Below are positions 40,364 through 48,197 of a stretch of 64,000 nt of DNA, in pieces. Under the pieces are notes generated by a model that did not search any database, had not been told where the DNA came from, and saw nothing but the letters and a program-made list of their open reading frames with translations. Position 1 is the first letter of the stretch. Each line of letters begins with the position of its first letter. This DNA is from Clostridia bacterium. Lineage in GTDB: Bacteria; Bacillota; Clostridia; Lachnospirales; Lachnospiraceae. Position numbers and translations under genes: made by a program. The DNA is taken from NCBI GenBank assembly GCA_910575625.1, contig CAJTFD010000006.1:124001-188000 (forward strand). The letters run 5' to 3'.

Positions 40364-42622
40364 TTACAGGTATCCTTTTGCCGCCGGATCTGTGGGATCC
40401 CAATTATAGGCCGCCGTGATCTTGGTGTATGTCTTCCGGTCGAACGGCCCTGCATTGCTGTAATCCTGCACTTCGATGGTACTGCCGTTGCAGTGCTCAT
40501 AGATCCATTTCGCATCGATGACCGCAACACGGATACAACCGTGGGACGCAGCAGTCCTTCCCAGTTTGTTCCACTCATTTGCAGGTAAGCTGTACGGATT
40601 CGCCGCCGGGCCTGATACAGAATGGATGAAGATGCCGTTGGCTGCATCCACCAGCGTCGCATACTGTCCCCAAGACGGACCCATGAGGATCTGCCAGCGT
40701 CCTGCCCGGCTGCCTGTGAACCGGCCCTTAGGCGTAGGCGTTGCCGGAAGCCCTACTGAACAGGGCATGGCCACCACCGGGATGTTGTACTGTCCGTTCG
40801 TATCCCGTGCATACACCGTGATCTGGTTCCGCACCCGGTCAACTCTCAACATATATGGACCGGATACTTTTCCCCTCACATCCTGGCTCAGAAAGCCTTT
40901 CTTATCAAAATAATACTTATAGCGTGTCCCATTCTGTACAAGATAGGTCCAACCTTTTGCAAATTTTCCATTTGTTTGTGCATATTTCCACTTTCCGTCT
41001 ACCTTGACCCATTTCTGTGAAAAGACACCCTTCTTGTTGAGATATCCCCATTTCCCGCTGCGCTGTTTCCATGTGTCGGTAAGCATCACGCCGTCTTCAT
41101 CCAGATAATAGTAATCTCCTTTATATTTCAGCCAGGAATCTGTGAGCATCGCGCCTTTGGATGAGGCATAATATTTCTCCCCGCCTTTTTTCAGCCATAT
41201 CTTTGTGTCTGCATAACCTTTCCGAGCTTTATTGGTCTGCTTCTGGAAATGATACAGCTTTCCGTCTATCGTCTTCCAGCCGCCCTTATACATCCTTGCG
41301 TTCTTATCGAAAAAATAATATTGTTTTGATATCTTGACCAGCCCATTAGACACTGCCTGCTGGTTCCCGCTCTTAAAATAGTACCAGCGTCCATCCTGTT
41401 TTTTCCAGCCGCTGTACGCAGAGCCTATCGGGGCAGCCCCTTCAGCTTTTTTGCGGAAGAAATATTTCTTGCCATCCACTTCCTGCCACCCGGTCAGCAT
41501 CATGCCCGTCCCGTCCACATAGAACCGATAGTCATCGACTTTAAAGAGTTTGGATGTATACATCTCTCCTGTATCGGTGAAATAGTAATATCCGCTCTCT
41601 TTATCCTCTTTGATCTTCTGCCAGCCGGTCTTGATCACCCGCGAATGATCTTTTGCAAAATAATAAAAACTGCCGTTGAGTCTCTGCCAGCCGGTCGCCT
41701 CAAGCCGCTTGCCGTCGCTGCCATAATAATACTGCTTGCCCTCTCCCACATTCACAAAACAGCCCGCAGCCATCACGCCTTCTGCATCGAAATAATATGT
41801 ACTGCCGCCAATCTCCTTCTCGCCGCCTGCAGCCATCACGCCTTCTGCATCAAAATAATAGGTCTTGCCATCGATCTCCTTCCAGGCATCCTTTACCACA
41901 GTCCCGTCTTTTTCATCCAGGTAATAGGTCTTCTTTACGTTGGAGATCTCCTGCTTACCTGTCTTGGAAGAATCCCAGAGACCACCCTTCAGAAAAAGCC
42001 ATCTGTCCTCTCCGGCCACCTGACGCCAGCCGTTCCCAGTGGCTAACTGTCCGATCTGGGAATTTTCCGGGGACGGCTCCTCCACATCCGGACATTCCTG
42101 CGCCGTCAGGAAATAATACACGCCCGCTTTCTCCACATTGAGAGTGCGTTCATGAGCGCCTGTCAGCATATAGCCTTCTGCATCAAAAGCATAATACGCA
42201 CGGTCGATCTCCACAAGACCGTCCTGCTCCGTATAATATCCGCTGCCATTCGATTTTACCAATCTATATTTCTCTCCATCCTTGACCCACTTTGGGGAGA
42301 TCACAGTGATGGTATCACCCGGAGTCGCATCTCCGGAAACAGTCGGTCCCTCCGGCTCTCCCTGCGTGCCATCTGCCGACACCACCGGTCCTTCCGGCGC
42401 TGCGACGTCATCCGACACGGAAGCACCGTCCCAGGCCTGCGCGTCATCCCCGTCAGCCGCCTCCTGTAACAGATCCTCAGTCCCATCAGTTATATCGCCT
42501 GCTGTCTGCTCCGCCTGCAGGTCTGCCGTCCCTGCATCCTCCAAAGATGCCGCCGCCGGCATCGCCCCTGGAAAGGCCACACAGAAACTCAATGCCAAAG
42601 CTAACAGTCTCTTGCTCTTCAT
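40364..42622 (-). CDS. Secreted L,D-transpeptidase with many choline-type cell-wall-binding repeats
   Basis: 752 residues. A signal peptide (KSKRLLALALSFCVAFPGA..AAA) is followed by a low-complexity acidic Asp/Gly/Thr stretch to residue 110. About 17-20 CW_binding_1-type repeats follow (aromatic YYFDAEGVM, WKKQDGRWYYFK and the like) to residue 580, and then a YkuD domain with SHGCIRV, catalytic cysteine near 697. YkuD enzymes make 3-3 cross-links in peptidoglycan, as in Clostridioides difficile. The repeats resemble modules that bind choline on teichoic acids. The ATG at 42622 follows AAGGAGG. A LicC-like cytidylyltransferase gene is divergent from it. Confidence 0.9.
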   Translation of the reverse strand: MKSKRLLALALSFCVAFPGAMPAAASLEDAGTADLQAEQTAGDITDGTEDLLQEAADGDDAQAWDGASVSDDVAAPEGPVVSADGTQGEPEGPTVSGDATPGDTITVISPKWVKDGEKYRLVKSNGSGYYTEQDGLVEIDRAYYAFDAEGYMLTGAHERTLNVEKAGVYYFLTAQECPDVEEPSPENSQIGQLATGNGWRQVAGEDRWLFLKGGLWDSSKTGKQEISNVKKTYYLDEKDGTVVKDAWKEIDGKTYYFDAEGVMAAGGEKEIGGSTYYFDAEGVMAAGCFVNVGEGKQYYYGSDGKRLEATGWQRLNGSFYYFAKDHSRVIKTGWQKIKEDKESGYYYFTDTGEMYTSKLFKVDDYRFYVDGTGMMLTGWQEVDGKKYFFRKKAEGAAPIGSAYSGWKKQDGRWYYFKSGNQQAVSNGLVKISKQYYFFDKNARMYKGGWKTIDGKLYHFQKQTNKARKGYADTKIWLKKGGEKYYASSKGAMLTDSWLKYKGDYYYLDEDGVMLTDTWKQRSGKWGYLNKKGVFSQKWVKVDGKWKYAQTNGKFAKGWTYLVQNGTRYKYYFDKKGFLSQDVRGKVSGPYMLRVDRVRNQITVYARDTNGQYNIPVVAMPCSVGLPATPTPKGRFTGSRAGRWQILMGPSWGQYATLVDAANGIFIHSVSGPAANPYSLPANEWNKLGRTAASHGCIRVAVIDAKWIYEHCNGSTIEVQDYSNAGPFDRKTYTKITAAYNWDPTDPAAKGYL

Positions 42623-42688
42623 CTTACTTATCTCCTCCTTAAAATATACTCTATCATGTAATCCCATTGTAGACCCAATACCCGCCAT

Positions 42689-42717
42689 TTGTCAAATATA
42701 TCTTTTTTTGATATAAT
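42689..42717 (+). promoter_or_regulatory. Promoter for the LicC-like gene
   Basis: TTGTCA (42689-42694), 17 bases, TATAAT (42712-42717). The start is predicted near 42724, leaving a short leader with AAGGAGG. Confidence 0.7.
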
Positions 42718-42746
42718 CTGTCTGGATGAACAAGGAGGTTACCGTT

Positions 42747-43478
42747 ATGTTTTCAAATAAATCCATAAAAGCCGACAACGCCATACTCCTGGCCGCAGGA
42801 TATGCACGCCGGTTCGCTCCCCTCTCCGACAGATGCCCAAAGGGCCTGCTCCCGGTCAGAGGCGAAGTCCTGATCGAACGCCAGATACGCCAGCTGCTGG
42901 CCGCGGGCATCCCGCAGATCATCGTCGTCACCGGATATAAGAGTCCGATGTTTGCCTACCTGGCGGACCGGTATGACGTGATCCTGGTGGAAAACCCCCA
43001 ATATTGTGAGCGCAACAACCACTCCTCCATCTATGCCGCCCGGGAATATCTGGCAAACTCTTATATCTGCTCCTGCGATAACTATTTTACAGAGAACATC
43101 TTTACCCCCGTCGTGGAGTATCCCTACTATGCCGCCCTGCACAGTCCAGGCAGGACCGGCGAGTACTGCCTGGACACCGACGCCGCCCGGCGGATCACCC
43201 ATGTGTCCATCGGCGGCCGGGACTCCTGGTATATGCTGGGACATGTCTTCTGGGATGCACGCTTTTCCCAGGATTTCTTAAGGATCCTGAAAAAAGTGTA
43301 TGACCTCCCCGGGACAAAGGACCTGCTCTGGGAACAGATCTATATGCAGCATCTGGACCAACTCTGCCTGTATCTGAAAACCTATCCGCCCGGGATCATC
43401 CTGGAATTCGATTCCCTGGATGAACTGGCGCGTTTCGATCCCGCTTACAGGACAGACCCGCTGTCCCTACTCCCCTAA
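42747..43478 (+). CDS. NTP transferase, LicC-like choline-phosphate cytidylyltransferase
   Basis: 243 residues of the nucleotidyltransferase fold. The N-terminal NAILLAAGYARRFAPLSDRCPKGLLPVRG is the nucleotide-binding motif; ERNNHSSIYAAREYL and SYICSCDNYFTENIF follow as in pneumococcal LicC. LicC makes CDP-choline for decorating teichoic acid. The ATG at 42747 is placed by AAGGAGG eight bases upstream, rather than the ATG at 42726. It is divergent from a wall enzyme carrying choline-type binding repeats, which supports the choline assignment. Other sugar-nucleotide transferases remain possible; LicA and LicD genes are not visible. Confidence 0.7.
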   Translation: MFSNKSIKADNAILLAAGYARRFAPLSDRCPKGLLPVRGEVLIERQIRQLLAAGIPQIIVVTGYKSPMFAYLADRYDVILVENPQYCERNNHSSIYAAREYLANSYICSCDNYFTENIFTPVVEYPYYAALHSPGRTGEYCLDTDAARRITHVSIGGRDSWYMLGHVFWDARFSQDFLRILKKVYDLPGTKDLLWEQIYMQHLDQLCLYLKTYPPGIILEFDSLDELARFDPAYRTDPLSLLP

Positions 43479-43730
43479 GCCGCTCTGGATGGCCCCCTCA
43501 AGGGCCTCCAGGGCCTGGGCTTCGTCCTCTCCTTTGCAGATCAGCTCGATCTCATCCCCGCATTTTACGCAGGCTCCCAGTATCCCCAGCACACTCTTGG
43601 CATTATATGTACCATTCCGAAATGCAAAAGTGATCGAACATTTATATTTCATCGCCTCTTTGCACAGGATGCCCGCAGGCCGTAAATGCAGCCCTGTCGG
43701 GTTTTTTATACATACTTTCTTTCTGATCAT
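43467..43730 (-). CDS. HPr-family phosphocarrier protein
   Basis: 87 residues. The phosphorylated histidine is H15 in PTGLHLRPAG and the regulatory serine S46 is in NAKSVLGILG, both at the classic positions, so it may serve both the phosphotransferase system and HPr-kinase-dependent catabolite control. It ends 12 bases inside the convergent LicC-like gene. It lies after cdaR on the same strand, without ptsI. Clostridia often have several HPr paralogues; whether this is the main one cannot be told. Confidence 0.88.
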   Translation of the reverse strand: MIRKKVCIKNPTGLHLRPAGILCKEAMKYKCSITFAFRNGTYNAKSVLGILGACVKCGDEIELICKGEDEAQALEALEGAIQSGLGE

Positions 43731-43753
43731 ACCTTCTCACCTTCATCTCACAC

Positions 43754-45037
43754 TCAATCGCCTTCCACCGGCTTGACTAATTTCACGACTGTACTCTGCT
43801 CCTCCACAAGCGCATATCCAACCGGCAGTTCGATCTTGACAGGGATCTGATAACTCCCCTCTGTCTTTCCCGTAAGATCCACACTGGCGCGGATATCGCC
43901 CGTCCTGAGCTGATCCAGTTCCTTTCCATCTTCTCGTATGCGGATCTGGACTTTCTCCGTCTCATAGACCAGCTGCAACCCTTCCTGGACATTCTGCCCT
44001 GTGATGCTGGTCGTCGGGATGCTGTACTCCTTGCTGTCCTGTGATAAGATATTGACTGTGGCTATGACCGTATCGCTGGTGTCTTTCGTCAGCTTGATGC
44101 CCTCCGGCAGCAGCTGTTCGATATTGATCCTCACCTCAAAATCTGAATCCCTTCCTGTGACATCGATCATCTCATCCGGCACCTGGATGCTGTTGCCGAC
44201 TGCAGCCAATGCCTTCAGCGCATCATCACTGCCGGCCACACTGATATGTCCCGGCGTAAAAGTTATCTTATCCACTTTATAGCCCTCTGCGGGGCTGCCC
44301 ACATAGCCGCCTTTGATTGCCACATCGTTGCGGATCGACCACAGATCCACCGCCACGCTCACTTCCGGAATGCTGGTATCGTATTTCAGATAACTCATCT
44401 TGTCCTCTGAGAATTTCTCCTGATTCCTGTCGATGATCTCCAACCCCACCAGTTTTGTGGTGTCCTCCTTGAGATTCGTGGGATCCACGGTGGCCACCAC
44501 TTTATCGATCTTCCGGACCAGGGACTGGGGCCCGGTGATCTTGATCTTGTCCGGATCCGCACTCATCGCTCCGATCTCATAGCCTTTCCGCGGCTGTCCC
44601 TCCCCAGAGACGACTGTGACAATGTACTCCTGCGTCATGATCTCATCGATATCTACGCTCAGGTTCCTGGGGTTGGGCAGCAAATTGGCAGACTTCAGTT
44701 TACTGCAGTTGACTGTGATCGGGACCATGATCGGATCGGTATTCATGTTGACGATCTGCTTCAAGTCCGCCGTCGCCACAAGGTCCTCCTCGGTCAGTCT
44801 GTCCACGATAGAACGCTTTCCCGTGACCTCCACAGTGATCACGTTCTGCCCCTCCTCGATCATGCTCATCTTCCCGCCGCTCTCGATATATGCCTCATTC
44901 TGTACCTGCACGACAACACCGGGGATCTGGCTGGTGATGATCGGATCGTCCACATTGACCACCACCAGCCAGAACAGGACAGCCACCACCACTGAGACCG
45001 CTTTTAAGAGGATATTATTCATCAGAGTCTTTCTCAT
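43754..45037 (-). CDS. cdaR: CdaR, regulator of diadenylate cyclase (YbbR domains)
   Basis: 427 residues. One N-terminal helix (AVSVVVAVLFWLVVVNVDDP) anchors it; the extracytoplasmic part holds about four YbbR repeats (for example QIPGVVVQVQNEAYIE, GVKITFTPGHISVAG-like segments and GSYQIPVKIELP). CdaR binds CdaA and modulates c-di-AMP synthesis. I start at the ATG at 45037, inside the end of cdaA (about 20-base overlap). A start at 45076 is possible but has no ribosome site. Confidence 0.9.
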   Translation of the reverse strand: MRKTLMNNILLKAVSVVVAVLFWLVVVNVDDPIITSQIPGVVVQVQNEAYIESGGKMSMIEEGQNVITVEVTGKRSIVDRLTEEDLVATADLKQIVNMNTDPIMVPITVNCSKLKSANLLPNPRNLSVDIDEIMTQEYIVTVVSGEGQPRKGYEIGAMSADPDKIKITGPQSLVRKIDKVVATVDPTNLKEDTTKLVGLEIIDRNQEKFSEDKMSYLKYDTSIPEVSVAVDLWSIRNDVAIKGGYVGSPAEGYKVDKITFTPGHISVAGSDDALKALAAVGNSIQVPDEMIDVTGRDSDFEVRINIEQLLPEGIKLTKDTSDTVIATVNILSQDSKEYSIPTTSITGQNVQEGLQLVYETEKVQIRIREDGKELDQLRTGDIRASVDLTGKTEGSYQIPVKIELPVGYALVEEQSTVVKLVKPVEGD

Positions 45038-45908
45038 TCCTGTCCCTACCCCTCTTCCATATCCTGAATTTACCATTGTTCATATATGTCTTGTTCTGCA
45101 CGGCGCGCATGGCCTTCTTCAGTTCAGAAAACGTAACGCCCCTGTGCAGCACGCCCCCCTGGACCATGGACACATGGCCGGTCTCCTCCGACACGATGAT
45201 GGTCAGGGAATCACTGACCTCGCTGATCCCCACACCGGCCCGATGCCGGGTCCCCAGCTGCTTGCTCAGCTCCCGATTGTCAGAAAGGGGCAGATAACAT
45301 GTGGCTGCCACGATACGGTCACCCCGGATGATCACAGCCCCATCGTGGAGCGGCGTGTTATGTTCGAATATGTTGATCAAAAGCTGGCTGCTCACCAGAG
45401 AATCCAGCGCGATCCCGGTCTTCTCGTATTCCGTCAGCACCACATTCTGCTCGATCACGATCAGAGCCCCCGTCTTCACTTCTCCCATACTGAAGCTGGC
45501 CCTGCAGACCTCGTTGACGGTCTTGTCTGAAAACCGCTCCTCCACCCCCTTGCTGCTGTCAAAAGGAAAGATAGAGTACACGATGTTCTTCTCACCCAGC
45601 TGCTCTAAGATCCTGCGCAGTTCCGGCTGGAAGATCACAAACAGCGCCGTGATCAGCACCGCTGCCATCTTCTCCACGATCCACAGGATCGTATTCATAC
45701 GGAACGTGTAAGCTATGAACACGAACACCAGGACGATCAAGATCCCCCGCAGCAGCGTGTAGGCCCTCGTATTTTTGATCCAGACTATAAATTCATAGAC
45801 GAAAAAAGAGATGAGCAGGATCTCAATGATGTCTATGATCCCAATCTTTGGGACCGATACTTTAGATATGTAATTTTCAAAGATTTCTCCCCAACTATTC
45901 AATTGCAA
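45015..45908 (-). CDS. cdaA: Diadenylate cyclase CdaA
   Basis: 297 residues. Three membrane helices fill the first 95 residues, then a DAC domain with the catalytic DGA (189-191, in LHDGAVII) and RHR (221-223, in GTRHRAGVG). It joins two ATP into c-di-AMP, which controls potassium and osmolyte balance and wall stress. The start is a TTG at 45908 with AAGGAGC upstream. It is directly followed by cdaR; in many Firmicutes glmM comes third, but here HPr follows. Confidence 0.96.
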   Translation of the reverse strand: MQLNSWGEIFENYISKVSVPKIGIIDIIEILLISFFVYEFIVWIKNTRAYTLLRGILIVLVFVFIAYTFRMNTILWIVEKMAAVLITALFVIFQPELRRILEQLGEKNIVYSIFPFDSSKGVEERFSDKTVNEVCRASFSMGEVKTGALIVIEQNVVLTEYEKTGIALDSLVSSQLLINIFEHNTPLHDGAVIIRGDRIVAATCYLPLSDNRELSKQLGTRHRAGVGISEVSDSLTIIVSEETGHVSMVQGGVLHRGVTFSELKKAMRAVQNKTYMNNGKFRIWKRGRDRNEKDSDE

Positions 45909-45933
45909 TTCTGCTCCTTTACCTTATACAAGA

Positions 45934-46980
45934 TCACAGATCCTTCAGAGAATCCTCCAGTTTTTTCCCAAGATCCATGTGCACAGAATCCCCCATGGAT
46001 GCCCTGGGCGGCAGCTGTCCCCTTCTCGGCAGCTGCGGAAGCTCCTCCGTCTTCTGTGATACCCCATTTATTTTCTTGATCTTACGTTTTGAAGTGCTGA
46101 TCGATACTTTAGGAACAGCTTTTACATAATAAAAATAATCATCATCCTCATATTCCAAATGCTCCGTCCGGGTATAATCCCCCCCATAGGCAAAAAACTC
46201 CAGCACAAATCCCAAAAGCACAGACACTGCAGCCGACACCACCAGGGGCACCATCTCCACGTCCATCCCCAAAAACAGCCCTCCGGCAAACATGATGAGC
46301 AGATAAGCCACAGCCCCCACGATGATCGCCACCCGCCATGCATAATCGAAAGAACGGGTGCGTATCAGATAGACCAGCAGCAGCACGCCCACAAGAGCGA
46401 TCAGCGACATCCACATCTCCTGATCCTTGATCAGGCCGTCCATGAGCAGTTTCAACGCCCGCTGGATCTGCATATCGTCACTGGCAAGGATCGCCCCCTG
46501 TTCCTTAATGAATGTGATCAGGTAATAAAAGACAACACTGCACCCGGCCGGCACAGCGGCCACCGGCACACCCAGAAGCCCGCATCCGATCGGGAGCAGC
46601 GGCGGGATCTGACACGCCATGCTCAGGGATGTCATGGGGAACACCAGGTTGTATCTCCCGCTGAACCGCAGAGCCAGGATAGACATGAGCAGGAGCAGCA
46701 CCGCCACAAACCCGGCCACCTCTATGCCCACCGCATAACAATGGCCCAGGATGAACAGAAAGCCTACCCACATGATCGCATTGACGGGCAGGATCGCGCA
46801 TAAGAGCGCAGTGATGATGATCACAAACGGATCGGCCAGCCTCGCCATCATGCCCAGCGATATCCGTATCCACCAGAAATAGCCGAAGCTCAGCAGGAAT
46901 TTAAAGACCGGCACAAGATATCCCTCATACTGCCCAAAAAAGTTCTTTAACTTTTGTTTCATCTCCAGCAATGCTGTCAT
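45934..46980 (-). CDS. Multipass membrane protein of unknown function
   Basis: 348 residues. Roughly seven to eight hydrophobic helices fill residues 20-270 (for example VPVFKFLLSFGYFWWIRISL, DPFVIIITALLCAILPVNAIMW, LVVSAAVSVLLGFVLEFFAYG). A charged cytoplasmic tail follows with DDDYFYYVKAVPK and KRKIKKINGVS. I do not recognise a family. It starts within the stop of the previous gene (ATGA) and ends 25 bases before cdaA, so it is probably expressed with the c-di-AMP genes and may relate to envelope or osmotic control. Confidence 0.8.
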   Translation of the reverse strand: MTALLEMKQKLKNFFGQYEGYLVPVFKFLLSFGYFWWIRISLGMMARLADPFVIIITALLCAILPVNAIMWVGFLFILGHCYAVGIEVAGFVAVLLLLMSILALRFSGRYNLVFPMTSLSMACQIPPLLPIGCGLLGVPVAAVPAGCSVVFYYLITFIKEQGAILASDDMQIQRALKLLMDGLIKDQEMWMSLIALVGVLLLVYLIRTRSFDYAWRVAIIVGAVAYLLIMFAGGLFLGMDVEMVPLVVSAAVSVLLGFVLEFFAYGGDYTRTEHLEYEDDDYFYYVKAVPKVSISTSKRKIKKINGVSQKTEELPQLPRRGQLPPRASMGDSVHMDLGKKLEDSLKDL

Positions 46981-47411
46981 ATCTCATCCCTCCTGAACAC
47001 ATTCCGGTCCATTCCGCGCTTCTCCTCTCTCGCATAGATCTTGGTGAGTCTGCCAAGCTGTGCATAATAATTTTTTATGCTCTTCTTCGCCCGGCTGTAT
47101 CTCACCGTCTGTATCACATATACAAGGACGGAGTATAAGATCAGCAGGACCACATATCCGATGATCACCTTCACCCCGAGCCCGATCAGATCCATCTTAT
47201 GGATGTTCTCCAGAAGTTCTTCCAAAAAATAAACGGCGATCATACCCAGCAGCGCCACATACCCGATGGATACCAGAAAAAAATTTTTGATCAGCGCCAG
47301 GCCGATATAGTCCGTACGGTAATATTTACTGACCGGAAGGTATTTTTTCCCTTCTCCCTTCTCGTATGCAGCTATTTTTGTCATGATCTTGATCTTCTCT
47401 TGATTTAACAT
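46977..47411 (-). CDS. Small membrane protein of unknown function
   Basis: 144 residues. A basic N-terminal segment (KIMTKIAAYEKGEGKKYLPVSKYYRTDYIG) is followed by two to three helices (LIKNFFLVSIGYVALLGMIAVYF, GLGVKVIIGYVVLLILYSVLVYVI) and a basic C-terminal tail rich in K and R. No family is recognised. It overlaps the next gene by four bases, so the two products are probably made in step and may interact. It lies between comF and cdaA. Confidence 0.78.
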   Translation of the reverse strand: MLNQEKIKIMTKIAAYEKGEGKKYLPVSKYYRTDYIGLALIKNFFLVSIGYVALLGMIAVYFLEELLENIHKMDLIGLGVKVIIGYVVLLILYSVLVYVIQTVRYSRAKKSIKNYYAQLGRLTKIYAREEKRGMDRNVFRRDEI

Positions 47412-47474
47412 AGAATAAACGGCTCCTTATGCGATATGTCCATTGTAACACATATCACTTGCGATGAAAACCCT

Positions 47475-48197
47475 CTAAAAACCTTTCCCGATACACAGCG
47501 TCAGGACATAGACCTTCCCGGCCCCGGCTTTTTTCAGGCATCCCGCCGCCTCATCCACGGTGCTGCCCGTGGTGTAGACATCATCCACCAGCACGACGCT
47601 CTCCAGAAGCCGGAAATCTTTTCCGGCCGAAAACACCCCTTTTAAATTCAGTTTCCGCTGGTCATGCTCCAGACCCTTCTGGGACCGGGTCTTCCTAATC
47701 TTTTCCAACATATGCTCATACACGGGGATGCCATATTTTTTACCCAACGCATGGGCCAGGCAGGCGCTCTGGTTAAATCCCCGCAGACGCAGTTGGCTCT
47801 TGTGCAGAGGGATGGGCACCAGGGCCTGGGGCTGCCAGCGCGACAGATACCGCCCTGCTGCGCGTGCCATCGTCTCTCCATAATAGTCCAGATATTCCCG
47901 GCGTCCCCCATATTTACATTTCAGCAGGGACTCCTGCATGACCTTATTATAAGGAAGGATCCCCACCGCTTCCTCGAAGACATGCCCCCTCCTGCTGCAG
48001 TCCGCACAATATTCCTGGTCCTCTTTCTGTAAAGGCTTACTGCACTTTTTACAGCGCGGCTCCCCCACAGGCTGGATCTTCCCGGCGCAGGCGGAGCAGA
48101 CCAGTTCTCCTTTTGGCTGTACGATATCATGGCAGACGGGACAGCGTCTGGGATAGACAGCTGAGAGCACCCACTCCATGATCCCTGTTTTTCTCAT
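47475..48197 (-). CDS. comF: ComF-family protein (phosphoribosyltransferase fold)
   Basis: 240 residues. An N-terminal zinc region has CPVCHDI, CSACAG, CKKCSK and CADCS; a phosphoribosyltransferase-like domain follows with LVPIPLHKSQLRLRGFNQS, RTRSQKGL-type RKTRSQKGLEHDQRKLN and the PRPP motif VVLVDDVYTTGST. ComF assists uptake of single-stranded DNA during transformation in Bacillus; many non-competent Firmicutes keep it. It overlaps the end of recD2 by four bases. Its activity is unproven. Confidence 0.92.
   Translation of the reverse strand: MRKTGIMEWVLSAVYPRRCPVCHDIVQPKGELVCSACAGKIQPVGEPRCKKCSKPLQKEDQEYCADCSRRGHVFEEAVGILPYNKVMQESLLKCKYGGRREYLDYYGETMARAAGRYLSRWQPQALVPIPLHKSQLRLRGFNQSACLAHALGKKYGIPVYEHMLEKIRKTRSQKGLEHDQRKLNLKGVFSAGKDFRLLESVVLVDDVYTTGSTVDEAAGCLKKAGAGKVYVLTLCIGKGF

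Noticed and set aside
40800-42100. Repetitive segment in the wall transpeptidase as a DNA satellite or CRISPR-like array
   Set aside because: The repeats are at the protein level (wall-binding modules of about 20 residues), with diverged codons and no regular spacers.
44616-45530. 304-codon plus-strand frame opposite cdaA and cdaR
   Set aside because: It covers two well-supported genes in antisense and has no domain or ribosome site.
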